A DNA stretch of 64,000 nt from Pelagimonas sp. (GCA_025210345.1 JAOARX010000038.1:1-64000); one strand, 5' to 3'; positions 16,483-26,294 are shown, numbered from the stretch's first letter. Numbers and translations are program-made. Notes: generated by a model not told the origin, from the letters alone.

Positions 16483-18375
16483 ATGACAAAATCGACTCTC
16501 CCTGCCAACAGGGTGACGCTGGAACAGGCACGTTCCGCACGCGGTAAACCTGTCTCACAAGTCTTGCTCGACCGTGGGCAGGTTGCGCCTCCGGCCATGC
16601 TAGAGGCCTTGACCAAATCGCGCCGCTCCGGGCAGCCGCCCGCACGTGTCATCGAGGCAGAAGCCATTGCTTCGCCCGAAGACGTTCTGGCGGCCCAAGC
16701 CAGCCACTATGGCGCCATGGCCCTTCGCCGCCATGCAACGCCGCCAGACCCCGAGCTTGGCCAATTATTGCCCCTGGACCTGTGTTTGGCGCACAGTGTT
16801 TTGCCCTGGGCGCGCCTTGGTGACAGCTTGGTGATCGCAACCGCACGTCCCGAAGAATTCGACACCATCCGTGCGCTTCTCCCGGAGCATCTTGGGCGGG
16901 TTATGATGGCCGTGACGCTTGAGGCCGATATTCACGATGAAATTGCAACGCGCCACGCGACGCGTTTTGCGCAAGAGGCCGAAAACTGGGTGCCTGATCA
17001 CGAAAGCTGTCGGGACCTGAACCAGAGCACGCCGATGACGCGGGCCATGGGCTTTAGCCTCGCGGCACTCATCGTCAGCTTGCTGGTGGTGGCCCCGCTT
17101 GCGGTTTTTGCCACGGGTCTCGTTCTGGCGGTTGGTTCGCTTGTCCTGGCCCAGGCGCTCAAGGTCGCGGCGTTTTTTGCATCGACCAAACCCAAACGCG
17201 TGGCGGTTCCCATCCTCCCGGATCGTTTACCGCGTGTTTCCTTGCTGGTGCCGCTGTTTCGCGAAGCCCAGATCGCATCTGAATTGATCGAGCGGCTTTC
17301 CCGCCTCACCTACCCGCGCGCCTGCCTGGATGTTGTTTTGATCCTCGAGGCCGAGGACAGGGAAACCCGCAAGATGCTGTCCGCCACACAGCTTCCTCCC
17401 TGGATGCGCACGGTGACGGTGCCCCCCGGCGAACTGACCACCAAACCCCGGGCGCTGAACTATGCGTTTCGCTTTACGCGCGGTGAGATCATCGGGATTT
17501 ATGACGCCGAAGACGCCCCCGCCCCGGACCAGATCGAACGGGTGGTGGATCACTTTCGCCATGCCCCCGCCCAGGTGGGCTGTGTCCAGGGGATCCTGGA
17601 TTTCTACAACCCGCGCGCCAACTGGTTATCGCGTTGTTTTTCCATAGAATATGCCAGCTGGTTCCGCATCCTGCTGCCGGGATTGTCGCGCATGGGCTTT
17701 GCGGTGCCGCTGGGGGGCACAACCGTCTTTTTCCGGCGCGAGGCGTTGGAACACGTCCGCGGATGGGATGCCCATAACGTGACCGAAGACGCGGATCTTG
17801 GCATCCGACTTGCGCGGCATGGATATCGCACCGAGCTGTTCAATTCTGTGACCCGTGAAGAGGCAAACAACCGGTTTTGGCCCTGGATCAAACAGCGGTC
17901 CCGGTGGCTTAAGGGCTATGGCCTGACGTGGTGGGTGCATTCCCGCCGTCCGGTCGCGTTGCTGCGGGACGTGGGGTTAAAGCGGTTTTTGGGGGTGCAG
18001 CTGTTGTTTCTGACCACGCTCATGCAGTTTACGCTGGCTCCGCTGCTTTGGTCTTTTTGGCTGATCGTCGCCGGGCTGCCGCACCCTTTGGACCCCTATC
18101 TCAGCCGCGAGATCACGGTGGCATTGACCGCGCTGTTCCTGAGCGCCGAAGCCACAAGCATCCTGGTTGGGATCGCGGCTGTCGCGCGCTCACCGCACAG
18201 CAATCTGTTTGTGTGGGTCCCAACGCTTTTCGCCTATTTCCCGCTTGGCACGCTGGCGATCTACAAAGCGCTCTGGGAAACCGTGACACGACCCTTTTAC
18301 TGGGAGAAAACCGAGCACGGCCATTCTGCACCGGACACGCCCGATGCGGATCAGCAGTTGGACGAGAAACACTAG
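16483..18375 (+). CDS. GT2 membrane glycosyltransferase with N-terminal MshEN-like region
   Basis: A 630-residue inner-membrane, probably processive, beta-glycosyltransferase. Residues about 15-110 resemble the type II secretion ATPase N-terminal (MshEN) fold (GKPVSQVLLDRGQV...LEALTKSRRSG...ASPEDVLAAQASHYG). Two helices follow (FSLAALIVSLLVVAPLAVFATGLVLAVGSLVL), then the GT2 domain with LLVPLFREAQIASELIERL, the DxD-type motif YDAEDAP, TEDADLGIRL and the QxxRW-type motif KQRSRWLKG, and three to four C-terminal membrane helices. MshEN domains of some enzymes bind cyclic di-GMP. ATG at 16483 follows AGGACAGGAT; an earlier TTG at 16465 is less likely. It stands alone between carA and a convergent GntR gene. 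The polymer made is unknown. Confidence 0.85.
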   Translation: MTKSTLPANRVTLEQARSARGKPVSQVLLDRGQVAPPAMLEALTKSRRSGQPPARVIEAEAIASPEDVLAAQASHYGAMALRRHATPPDPELGQLLPLDLCLAHSVLPWARLGDSLVIATARPEEFDTIRALLPEHLGRVMMAVTLEADIHDEIATRHATRFAQEAENWVPDHESCRDLNQSTPMTRAMGFSLAALIVSLLVVAPLAVFATGLVLAVGSLVLAQALKVAAFFASTKPKRVAVPILPDRLPRVSLLVPLFREAQIASELIERLSRLTYPRACLDVVLILEAEDRETRKMLSATQLPPWMRTVTVPPGELTTKPRALNYAFRFTRGEIIGIYDAEDAPAPDQIERVVDHFRHAPAQVGCVQGILDFYNPRANWLSRCFSIEYASWFRILLPGLSRMGFAVPLGGTTVFFRREALEHVRGWDAHNVTEDADLGIRLARHGYRTELFNSVTREEANNRFWPWIKQRSRWLKGYGLTWWVHSRRPVALLRDVGLKRFLGVQLLFLTTLMQFTLAPLLWSFWLIVAGLPHPLDPYLSREITVALTALFLSAEATSILVGIAAVARSPHSNLFVWVPTLFAYFPLGTLAIYKALWETVTRPFYWEKTEHGHSAPDTPDADQQLDEKH

Positions 18376-18380
18376 CGGGA

Positions 18381-19022
18381 TCACCCGTCAAGGGAATCCA
18401 GCTTGAGCCGCGTGACGAAGGCCACTGAAATGTGTTCTTTCAACGCTTTATAGGCCGCATCCTCATCGCGGTTGGCAATGGCGTCGACGATGGCGCTATG
18501 CTCCTCCAGGGCGATTTCCCCCCGCCCGTCTGCGGCCAAAGATGTGGTGGCCATCAAGGCCATCGACCGGTGCACCAGATCCAGTTGCTGCACCAGAAAC
18601 CGGTTGTGCGACGCCAGATGAATCAGCTTGTGGAACCGCCGATTGGCGCGGGCCAGGGCCGACGGATCATCCAAAAGCGCGCGATCTTCGCTCACCATTT
18701 CGCCAAGAACCTGAATTTCCTCTTCGGTGGCGTGTCGCGCAGCAAGCCGTGCGGCCAGCCCTTCCAGCTCGGCGCGCACGGCATATAGCTCGGCCATCTG
18801 GTTGTGGTCCAAGGACGCGACAATCAACGAGCGCCCATCCCGCGTCAGCAGAGATTGGGTTTCAAGCCGTTGCAGCGCCTCGCGAATTGGCGTGCGCGAG
18901 ACGCCGAATCTTTCGGCCAGCTCACTTTCCACAAGACGGTCCCCCGGGCGATACACCCCCGTGTCGATCGCCTGTAGGATCAGGTTGTAAGCATCTGTCT
19001 GGTTCGCGCGCGCCTGGCTCAC
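18381..19022 (-). CDS. GntR family regulator (FadR/FCD subfamily)
   Basis: A 213-residue transcription factor. The winged helix-turn-helix is at residues 10-75 (AYNLILQAIDTGVYRPGDRLVESELAERFGVSRTPIREALQRLE), and the all-helical FCD ligand domain follows with the metal/acid-binding pattern (AELEGLAARLAARHA; RRFHKLIHLASHN; EEHSAIVDAIANRD). Such proteins usually sense a carboxylic acid and repress a metabolic gene. The regulon is not evident: the divergent neighbour is a HAD nucleotidase 91 bases away, and the convergent one is the glycosyltransferase, six bases between stops. No clear GntR palindrome was found in the divergent interval. Confidence 0.93.
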   Translation of the reverse strand: MSQARANQTDAYNLILQAIDTGVYRPGDRLVESELAERFGVSRTPIREALQRLETQSLLTRDGRSLIVASLDHNQMAELYAVRAELEGLAARLAARHATEEEIQVLGEMVSEDRALLDDPSALARANRRFHKLIHLASHNRFLVQQLDLVHRSMALMATTSLAADGRGEIALEEHSAIVDAIANRDEDAAYKALKEHISVAFVTRLKLDSLDG

Positions 19023-19113
19023 ATTCGGTCTCCTGCATTCAATTGCGCTACGATAGCGCCCCGCTTTGCCAAGTCAATTGCCTTGCCCGTGTAATCCCCC
19101 TAAGCCTAGGCCC

Positions 19114-19761
19114 ATGCCCAAGACCTCTTTTTCTCATATTCGCCACTGGGTCTTTGACCTGGACAATACGCTTTATGCGCCGTCGGTGCGCCTGTTTGAT
19201 CAGATCGAAGCAAAGATGACGCATTACGTGATGACCGCGCTGAACGTCAGCCGGGATCAGGCCGACCACCTGCGCCATGCCTACTGGCGCGAGCACGGGA
19301 CAACACTTGCCGGGTTGATGCGCAATCATGATATCGACCCGGATGAGTATCTGCGGGATGTGCATGACATCTCTTTTGATGCGCTGGAAAAAGACCCCGG
19401 TCTTGCGGATCTGATTTCGGCGCTGCCGGGGCGCAAGATCGTGTATACCAATGGCAGCGCCCCCTATGCCGCCCAGGTGCTTCGGGCGCGTGGGCTAGAG
19501 GCCGCATTTGACGAAATCTATGGGGTTGAGGATGCGGATTTTCACCCGAAACCCGATCTCGCAGCCTTTGAAACCGTGTTTGGAAAGGACGGGCTTGTCC
19601 CCGAACAGGCCGCGATGTTCGAGGATGACCTGCGAAATCTTGCGGTGCCACATCAGATGGGGCTGCGAACGGTTCATGTGTCCGACCACCCGGAACCGGC
19701 TGAACACGCGCAATTTCACACCTCTGACCTGAGCGGCTTTCTGGACAAATTGCTCTATTAG
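19114..19761 (+). CDS. HAD family pyrimidine 5'-nucleotidase
   Basis: A 215-residue haloacid dehalogenase-type phosphatase of the SDT1/pyrimidine 5'-nucleotidase group. Motif I is VFDLDNTLY (catalytic Asp pair), motif II IVYTNGS, the Lys in ADFHPKPDLAAF, and motif IV MFEDDLRNL; the helical cap lies between residues 20 and 90. It likely dephosphorylates UMP/CMP or similar phosphates in the cytoplasm. The in-frame TTG-like start at 19066 is rejected for the ATG at 19114, which starts at the family N-terminus. It is divergent from the GntR gene. In this order the gene is often near dapD, which is not visible here. Confidence 0.9.
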   Translation: MPKTSFSHIRHWVFDLDNTLYAPSVRLFDQIEAKMTHYVMTALNVSRDQADHLRHAYWREHGTTLAGLMRNHDIDPDEYLRDVHDISFDALEKDPGLADLISALPGRKIVYTNGSAPYAAQVLRARGLEAAFDEIYGVEDADFHPKPDLAAFETVFGKDGLVPEQAAMFEDDLRNLAVPHQMGLRTVHVSDHPEPAEHAQFHTSDLSGFLDKLLY

Positions 19762-19894
19762 GGCCGCGATCGCCCATCCTCTTGGGCCAAAGTGACCGCA
19801 TTCAAAGATATATCAGACACATCGCATTTTGTGCGTGATTTGGCTGTCCGAATCCGCTATGCCGCAGCGCAGAAACAAATCAGGAGTTCTGAAT

Positions 19895-20095
19895 ATGTCA
19901 GTTGCCGAGGCCAATGTCCCCACTGAAAAAACACCGCTCACAGGCACGATCGTTGCCTATTTGATCGCGGGTCTGATCGTTGCCACCATGGCATCCGCGA
20001 CCATCGCCTTTGGTCTGCCGGGGCTGGCCATGGTTGCGTTGGCCATGGTGCCGGTCATCTATGCGATCCTGCTTATCCTGACGTTCGGCAAGTAA
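19895..20095 (+). CDS. Small two-helix membrane protein
   Basis: A 66-residue protein with a short polar N-terminus and two hydrophobic helices (TIVAYLIAGLIVATMASATIAF and GLAMVALAMVPVIYAILLILTFG). The ATG at 19895 is preceded by CAGGAG at good spacing; a longer frame from 19829 has no such site. No family is recognised and no function is suggested. It lies 54 bases ahead of the FAD hydroxylase and is probably in the same operon. The codon bias and clear ribosome site support a real gene. Confidence 0.75.
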   Translation: MSVAEANVPTEKTPLTGTIVAYLIAGLIVATMASATIAFGLPGLAMVALAMVPVIYAILLILTFGK

Positions 20096-20149
20096 GCCGC
20101 ATGGTCTTTTCCTGCGCGTCTGGCTATGACCATGGCAAGGAGCAAGACC

Positions 20150-21343
20150 ATGAATGCAGACATCGTCATTTCAGGTGGCGGCATCGCGGGTTTGACCGCA
20201 GCCGCCGCTTTTGCGGACAAGGGGTTCGAGGTTTTATGCGTCGATCCCACCCCCCCGGTCATGGGCCGGGAAGAGGCTGGATCAGACCTGCGAACCACCG
20301 CGTTTTTGCAGCCTTCCCAAATCCTTCTGGACGAAGCCGGGCTTTGGGACAGGCTGGCTGAACATGCCATGCCCCTGGATGTGATGCGGATCGTCGACGC
20401 CGGGGGCACCCTGCCGGAACCGCGCGTCGTGAAGGAATTCGAATCTTCTGACATTTCCGAAAAACCCTTTGGCTGGAACCTGCCCAACTGGTTGTTGCGA
20501 CGCGAAATCGTCGCGCACCTTGAGGGCATGGCCAATTTCACCTTCCTGCCCGGCGTCGCCACCACCAGCCTGTTCACCCGTGAAGCCGAAGCCCGCGTTG
20601 GCCTGTCAAACGGCGACCGCGTTCGCTGCAAACTGGTGATCGCGGCGGATGGCCGGGGATCGCCCATGCGCAAGGCCGCCGGGATTGATGTGCGCACCAC
20701 GCGGTTTGGTCAAAAGGCGCTGGCCTTTGCGGTCTCGCACCCCATCCCGCATGGCAATGTCTCGACCGAGATCCACCGAACCGGTGGCCCCTTTACGCTG
20801 GTGCCCCTGCCCGATCACAACGGGCTGCCGTCGTCGGCGGTGGTCTGGATGGAGGAAAGCGCCAAGGCGGACCGCCTGTTTGCTCTGGGCGATGCGGATC
20901 TTGAGGCGGCGATGACCGAACGCTCTTGCAGCCTGTTCGGCCCGCTCAAACTGGCGTCGCAGCGCACGATCTGGCCCATCATTGCACAAGAAGCCGAAGC
21001 GCTGACCGGCCAGCGTCTGGCGCTGGTGGCCGAGGCCGCGCATGTGGTGCCCCCCATCGGAGCGCAGGGCCTGAACATGAGCCTGCGTGATATGCGCGCG
21101 CTGCTGGATCTGGCCGTGGCGCGGCCCGACGCACTGGGGAATGCGAAAATGCTGGATGCCTATGCGCGCGCGCGCATGACCGACATTCGTGTGCGCGTCG
21201 CGGGCATTGCCGCGCTGAACAAGATCTCGATGATGTCGGCCCAACCCCTGCGTGACATGCGTGCCAAAGGGTTGGATGCGGTGTATGCGATTTCACCGGT
21301 TCGGCGGACCCTGATGCAGCTGGGCCTGGGCGCCGGCAGCTAG
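20150..21343 (+). CDS. UbiH/UbiF family FAD-dependent hydroxylase
   Basis: A 397-residue flavoprotein monooxygenase of the ubiquinone-biosynthesis hydroxylase family. It shows the Rossmann FAD motif ISGGGIAGLTAAAAFADKG at the N-terminus, the second FAD/NADPH motif VIAADGRGSPMRKAAGI, and the GD-type motif modified to LALVAEAAHVVPPIGAQGLNMSLRDM near residue 300. The expected role is ring hydroxylation of a ubiquinone precursor at the membrane; which position cannot be told, so I give no symbol. ATG at 20150 follows AAGGAG; an earlier in-frame ATG exists at 20132. In the usual GDAAH motif Gly-Asp is replaced by Ala-Glu, a conservative oddity. Confidence 0.93.
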   Translation: MNADIVISGGGIAGLTAAAAFADKGFEVLCVDPTPPVMGREEAGSDLRTTAFLQPSQILLDEAGLWDRLAEHAMPLDVMRIVDAGGTLPEPRVVKEFESSDISEKPFGWNLPNWLLRREIVAHLEGMANFTFLPGVATTSLFTREAEARVGLSNGDRVRCKLVIAADGRGSPMRKAAGIDVRTTRFGQKALAFAVSHPIPHGNVSTEIHRTGGPFTLVPLPDHNGLPSSAVVWMEESAKADRLFALGDADLEAAMTERSCSLFGPLKLASQRTIWPIIAQEAEALTGQRLALVAEAAHVVPPIGAQGLNMSLRDMRALLDLAVARPDALGNAKMLDAYARARMTDIRVRVAGIAALNKISMMSAQPLRDMRAKGLDAVYAISPVRRTLMQLGLGAGS

Positions 21344-21363
21344 GCACGGGCACCCACCAATCA

Positions 21364-21389
21364 AAAGGCGGGCCTCCTGGCCCGCCTTT
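21364..21389. terminator. Bidirectional terminator
   Basis: AAAGGCGGGCC and GGCCCGCCTTT form a perfect 11-bp stem with a 4-base loop between the convergent hydroxylase and aminotransferase genes. A-tract and T-tract flank both sides, so it can serve both directions. Confidence 0.92.
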
Positions 21390-21423
21390 CTTGTTCTCAA
21401 ACGGTGATCAGATCCCGCTCAGG

Positions 21424-22548
21424 TCACAGAACGTCGTCCGCAACCTTGGCCAGGCGCGCCAACGTGGCCTCTACATCGTACAATTTGTCCAGCCCGAACA
21501 GGCCGATGCGGAAGGTGCTGAACCCTTCAGGTTCGTCGCATTGCAGCGGAACGCCCGCCGCGATCTGCATGCCCTTGGCCGCAAAGGCGCGCCCCGATTG
21601 GATTTCGGCATTGTCCGTATAGCTGACGACCACACCCGGCGCCCCAAAGCCCTCGACCGCGACCGATGTGATGCCTTTGTCGGCAAACATCTTGCGCACA
21701 CCGTTGCCCAGCGTCCATTGCGCGTCGCGCAGCTTTTCGAACCCATAGTCCTTGGTTTCGGCCATGGTATCGCGAAAGGCTTTCAGGCCATCGGTGGGCA
21801 TGGTCGCATGATAGGCATGTCCGCCATTTTCATAGGCCTGCATGATCTGGAACCACTTTTTCAGATCAATGGCAAAACTGTCCGAGGTGGTTTCCTCAAG
21901 CCGCGCCAGACCGCGCTCGGACAACATCACCAGCCCCGCGCAGGGTGTCGAGGACCAGCCCTTTTGCGGCGCCGAGATCAGCACATCGACGCCCGTCGCC
22001 TGCATATCGACCCAGACACAGCCGGATGCGATGCAGTCCAGCACCATCAGCGCGCCCACCGCATGGGCTGCGGCGGCCATACGGGTGATATAGTCATCCG
22101 GCAGGATCACACCCGCCGAAGTCTCCACATGCGGGGCGAACACGATGTCGGGCTTTTGCGCGGCGATCTGGGATTCGACCTCTTCGATCGGTGCGGGCGC
22201 AAATGGGGTGGCGGGCGCGTTGCCCGCGCGGCGCGCTTTGAGCACTGTCGCCTGACCGGCAAAGCCGCCCGCTTCGAAAATCTGGCTCCAGCGATAGGAA
22301 AACCACCCATTGCGGACGACAAGCACATCGGCCCCCTTGCCGAACTGGCGCGCCACGGCCTCCATACCAAAGGTGCCCCCACCGGGAACCAGGGCCACGC
22401 CAGAGGCGTTGTAGACCTCTTTCAGCATGCCCGAGATGTCGCGCATCACCTGCTGGAAATCAGCGGACATGTGGTTGAGCGAACGGTCGGTGAAGACCAC
22501 CGAAAATTCTTCGAGCCCATTGGGATCGACAGTTTCAAGCAATGCCAT
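21424..22548 (-). CDS. Class V aminotransferase (alanine/serine-glyoxylate type)
   Basis: A 374-residue pyridoxal-phosphate enzyme of the alanine-glyoxylate/serine-pyruvate aminotransferase group. The N-terminal contact loop is LVPGGGTFGMEAVARQF, the cofactor Asp is in LMVLDCIASGCVWVDM and the Schiff-base Lys in ISAPQKGWSSTPCAG. It should transfer the amino group between alanine or serine and glyoxylate; the exact substrate cannot be read from sequence. The ATG at 22548 is followed upstream by 110 bases of AT-rich promoter DNA facing the Lrp pair. Neither a hydroxypyruvate reductase nor a serine-cycle gene is adjacent. Confidence 0.9.
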   Translation of the reverse strand: MALLETVDPNGLEEFSVVFTDRSLNHMSADFQQVMRDISGMLKEVYNASGVALVPGGGTFGMEAVARQFGKGADVLVVRNGWFSYRWSQIFEAGGFAGQATVLKARRAGNAPATPFAPAPIEEVESQIAAQKPDIVFAPHVETSAGVILPDDYITRMAAAAHAVGALMVLDCIASGCVWVDMQATGVDVLISAPQKGWSSTPCAGLVMLSERGLARLEETTSDSFAIDLKKWFQIMQAYENGGHAYHATMPTDGLKAFRDTMAETKDYGFEKLRDAQWTLGNGVRKMFADKGITSVAVEGFGAPGVVVSYTDNAEIQSGRAFAAKGMQIAAGVPLQCDEPEGFSTFRIGLFGLDKLYDVEATLARLAKVADDVL

Positions 22549-22658
22549 GGCGGCCTCCTCTTAAGTCTTACACAATCCCTAGCCAAAGCCGGGATTTGAG
22601 CAAGCGTTTTCTTTAAAGGAATATATATTTCCCAAAAGGAATGTGCCACATAGGGCTT

Positions 22659-23114
22659 TCAGATTGGTCCCGGCCTGCGCTCTTCGCTTAACAGAACATT
22701 CGCGTCGATGTTGCCCACCCCGGGCAGCGCCATGATCCGTCTGCGCAACACCCGTTCAAAATCGGACAGATCGCGCGCCACAACACGCAGGCGATAATCA
22801 TAGACCCCCAAAACGTGTTCGATGGTTTGCACCTCGGGGATGGCCGAAACCGCGCGTTCGAAATCTTCCAGGCTCACACGCCCCTTGGTGGCCAGCTTGA
22901 CCCCCAGGAACACGGTCACCCCAAAACCCAGCGCCTCTGCATCCACCTCGACCCGGGCACCGCGCAACACTCCTGCTTCGCGCAGTCGTTTGATCCGGCG
23001 CCAGGCCGCAGGCTGCGACAGGCCAAGATCACGTCCCAAGGCCCCGGCACTTTGCAGCGCATCGGCCGCCAGCGCACGCACCAGCGCCCGATCAATCTCA
23101 TCCAGATCAATCAT
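22659..23114 (-). CDS. Lrp/AsnC family regulator (second of a pair)
   Basis: A 151-residue Lrp-type regulator: an N-terminal helix-turn-helix (IDRALVRALAADALQSAGALGRDLGLSQPAAWRRIKRLREAGVL) and a C-terminal RAM effector domain (FERAVSAIPEVQTIEHVLGVYDYRLRVVARDLSDFERVLRRRIMALPGV). Its ATG overlaps the stop of the preceding Lrp gene by four bases, so the two are translated together and could form hetero-oligomers. Downstream lies the class V aminotransferase after a 110-base gap. The ligand is probably an amino acid. Confidence 0.94.
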   Translation of the reverse strand: MIDLDEIDRALVRALAADALQSAGALGRDLGLSQPAAWRRIKRLREAGVLRGARVEVDAEALGFGVTVFLGVKLATKGRVSLEDFERAVSAIPEVQTIEHVLGVYDYRLRVVARDLSDFERVLRRRIMALPGVGNIDANVLLSEERRPGPI

Positions 23115-23566
23115 AGCGGCAGCGCCTCGCTTCCTTTCAGACGGGCGACATGCATCAGCGCCTCGATATCGGTGATATGGGGAAAGCCCAGAATACGGTC
23201 CCGGTAGAGCTGTTGGTAATGCTTCATGTCCTTGGCGATGATGGACAGGCGCACATCAACCTGCCCCAGAAAGGTCTGGATTTCGAGCACCTCGGGCACC
23301 GCGCGCGCGGCTTCGATGAATTCATCAAAGGCGCGCGGCACGGTTTTATCCAATGTCACGCGCAAAGACACCTCGACCGCATAGCCCAGCGCAGGCCAGT
23401 GGATTTGCCCCCGCACGCCTTTCAACACCCCGTCTTCGCGCAACCGGTCCAACCGCCGTGACAGAGTCGTCGGCGTCACCCCGGCACGTTGGGACAGCAC
23501 AGCGGTCGAGGCCTGGGGATCTGCCTGAAACTGTCTAAGTATGCGCCGATCCGTATCATCCAGCAT
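23111..23566 (-). CDS. Lrp/AsnC family regulator (first of a pair)
   Basis: A 151-residue Lrp-type regulator of the same length as its neighbour: helix-turn-helix in residues 5-50 (DRRILRQFQADPQASTAVLSQRAGVTPTTLSRRLDRLREDGVL) and RAM domain (FIEAARAVPEVLEIQTFLGQVDVRLSIIAKDMKHYQQLYRDRILGFPHI). It diverges from ilvC with 139 bases between starts. That position, and the role of Lrp proteins in branched-chain amino acid control, suggest it acts on ilvC, but no operator could be defined. Sequence identity with the second copy is modest, so it is not a recent duplication. Confidence 0.94.
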   Translation of the reverse strand: MLDDTDRRILRQFQADPQASTAVLSQRAGVTPTTLSRRLDRLREDGVLKGVRGQIHWPALGYAVEVSLRVTLDKTVPRAFDEFIEAARAVPEVLEIQTFLGQVDVRLSIIAKDMKHYQQLYRDRILGFPHITDIEALMHVARLKGSEALPL

Positions 23567-23690
23567 GTTTTCACCGCATCTTATATCATATCAGAATGAT
23601 TACCCCACTGTTTGACAAATCCAGCGCAAAAACGCAAACACCATCGCGTCACGGGGGCTATGGTCGCCCCATCCAGAAACGCTAATCTGA

Positions 23691-24728
<1,038 letters not shown>

Positions 24729-24746
24729 GCCTTGCGACAGATTTGG

Positions 24747-24775
24747 AAAAGGCGGCGGTTTTCGTCGCCTTTTTT
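24747..24775 (+). terminator. Terminator of ilvC
   Basis: AAAAGGCG and CGCCTTTT pair around a G/T-rich loop, followed by TT, 19 bases after the stop. Confidence 0.85.
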
Positions 24776-24790
24776 CGTTTCGCCCCCGCG

Positions 24791-25189
24791 TCAGCAGGCC
24801 CCCGCTTGCCGCGCGCCAAACCTCGCCTGTTCAACCGTGTATTTGTCGCCGGCCTCTGACGACAATTGATGGATCAGACCTTTGCAGGAAAACCCCATCA
24901 GCGCCAAATATTGCCTGGCGGACCGCACCGCCTGAGCATTCCAGTCCACCGACAGGCTATCAACGGCAATCACTGCGTCAGACATCTCGTAGCCATCGCC
25001 ATAATCTGACGAAAGCTGATGGATCAGCCCATCGCGTGAAAACCCGGTCATATCCAGATACAGCTTGGCGGATCTGACGACATTTTTCTGCGGCCCGGTC
25101 AGCGATTGGGCGGATAGCGGGGACACCGTGGCACAGACAAGTGCCGCAGCTGTAAGAGCGGATCTCATAAGAGATTGAAATTTTTGCAT
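24791..25189 (-). CDS. Secreted protein with two Ltp-type repeats
   Basis: A 132-residue protein: signal peptide (MQKFQSLMRSALTAAALVCATVSPLSAQ) and two copies, about 48 residues apart, of the motif of the Host cell surface-exposed lipoprotein (Ltp) domain: VVRSAKLYLDMTGFSRDGLIHQLSSDYGDGYEMSDAVIAVDSL and AVRSARQYLALMGFSCKGLIHQLSSEAGDKYTVEQA. In Gram-positive phages this domain is known from a superinfection-exclusion lipoprotein; the role in proteobacteria is unknown. The second copy carries an extra Cys, and the C-terminus ends in Cys. The ATG at 25189 is chosen because the signal peptide starts there; the open frame runs much further upstream without coding character. It is convergent with ilvC. 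Confidence 0.82.
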   Translation of the reverse strand: MQKFQSLMRSALTAAALVCATVSPLSAQSLTGPQKNVVRSAKLYLDMTGFSRDGLIHQLSSDYGDGYEMSDAVIAVDSLSVDWNAQAVRSARQYLALMGFSCKGLIHQLSSEAGDKYTVEQARFGARQAGAC

Positions 25190-25373
25190 TGCGAACCTTG
25201 AAATCAAAAATAGCAGTCTTGCCCCAAGAGGGGGCCGCGCGTCCACACGATAAAGCCGCCGCGGACCGACACAACCATTGATTGACGCCCCATGACTTCG
25301 CGTCTTGCGATTCGCCGGATTGTCACAGATGGTCACGGCAGCATTTTCCCGTCCGACACAATCCGCCTGTGAC

Positions 25374-26291
25374 ATGACCGATACACCTGACATCACTGCC
25401 AAAAGCTGGCTGATGGTCTGCGCCCTTGGCATCATCTGGGGCGCGACCTTTATGTTTATCGCCGTGGCCCTTGAGGGGATCACACCCTTTTGGCTCGCGT
25501 CCGGGCGCATCGGGTTTGCCACACTCTTGACCGGAGGGGTTTGGTGGGCGCTCGGGGGCAGGCTGTTCTTGTCGGATGAGCGACGTTGGGCCCCGCTGGT
25601 GGTGATCGGAGTCCTGTCGTCGGCGCTGCCCTTCATGCTGATCAGTTGGGGACAGCAGTTCCTTGCATCGGGATTTGTCGGGGTATCCATGTCAACCATC
25701 GCGTTGCAAGTGATGATTTTATCGCATTTCGTCATCCCGGGTGAACGCATCACCGCACGCCGCGCCATGGGATTGATGATCGGATTTGCAGGAGTGGTCG
25801 TGCTGTTTGGCAACCAAGCGCTGCAATCCTCGGGGGATCCGCTGGAATCTCTGGGGCGCGCGGCCTGCATCGGAGCTGCGGCCTGCTATGCGATCAGTTC
25901 GGTCATGATGCGCAGGCTGCCGCCGGTCGACCCGGTGGGGCTTTCGGCCATCACCTTGTTGTTTGGGGCGCTTGTCGTGATCCCCATGGCTTGGGCGGTT
26001 GAAGGGCCTCCTCCGATGCCCGACGGTCAAACCCTGGTGATTGTCGCCGTTCTGGGGCTGATCCCCACCGCAGGCGCAAACCTGCTGCGTGTTTTGCTCA
26101 TTCGCAGCGCCGGTCCCGTGTTCATGTCATTAACGAACTACCAGGTCCCCGCTTGGTCGGTGATCTTCGGCATCGTGTTTTTGAACGAACCGTTTCGCAT
26201 CAGCCTGATCCTTGCGCTTGCGCTGATCCTTTTGGGGGTCGGGCTGAGCCAGTACGGCGCCCTCAGGCAGCTGTTCGCCCGCTCTCGGTAA
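25374..26291 (+). CDS. EamA/DMT family transporter
   Basis: A 305-residue inner-membrane protein with ten predicted helices in two five-helix EamA repeats (first: WLMVCALGIIWGATFMFIAVAL ... VVVLFG; second: GRAACIGAAACYAISSVMMRRL ... ILALALILLGVGLSQYG). Members export amino acids or small metabolites; the substrate is unknown. The ATG at 25374 matches the family start; the frame begins further upstream at 25305 and no strong ribosome site distinguishes them. It is divergent from the Ltp-repeat gene and ends in two hairpins. Confidence 0.9.
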   Translation: MTDTPDITAKSWLMVCALGIIWGATFMFIAVALEGITPFWLASGRIGFATLLTGGVWWALGGRLFLSDERRWAPLVVIGVLSSALPFMLISWGQQFLASGFVGVSMSTIALQVMILSHFVIPGERITARRAMGLMIGFAGVVVLFGNQALQSSGDPLESLGRAACIGAAACYAISSVMMRRLPPVDPVGLSAITLLFGALVVIPMAWAVEGPPPMPDGQTLVIVAVLGLIPTAGANLLRVLLIRSAGPVFMSLTNYQVPAWSVIFGIVFLNEPFRISLILALALILLGVGLSQYGALRQLFARSR

Positions 26292-26294
26292 GCA

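Noticed and set aside
21391-22599. Plus-strand open frame opposite the class V aminotransferase
   Set aside because: The minus-strand gene has a clear pyridoxal-phosphate signature; this frame has none.
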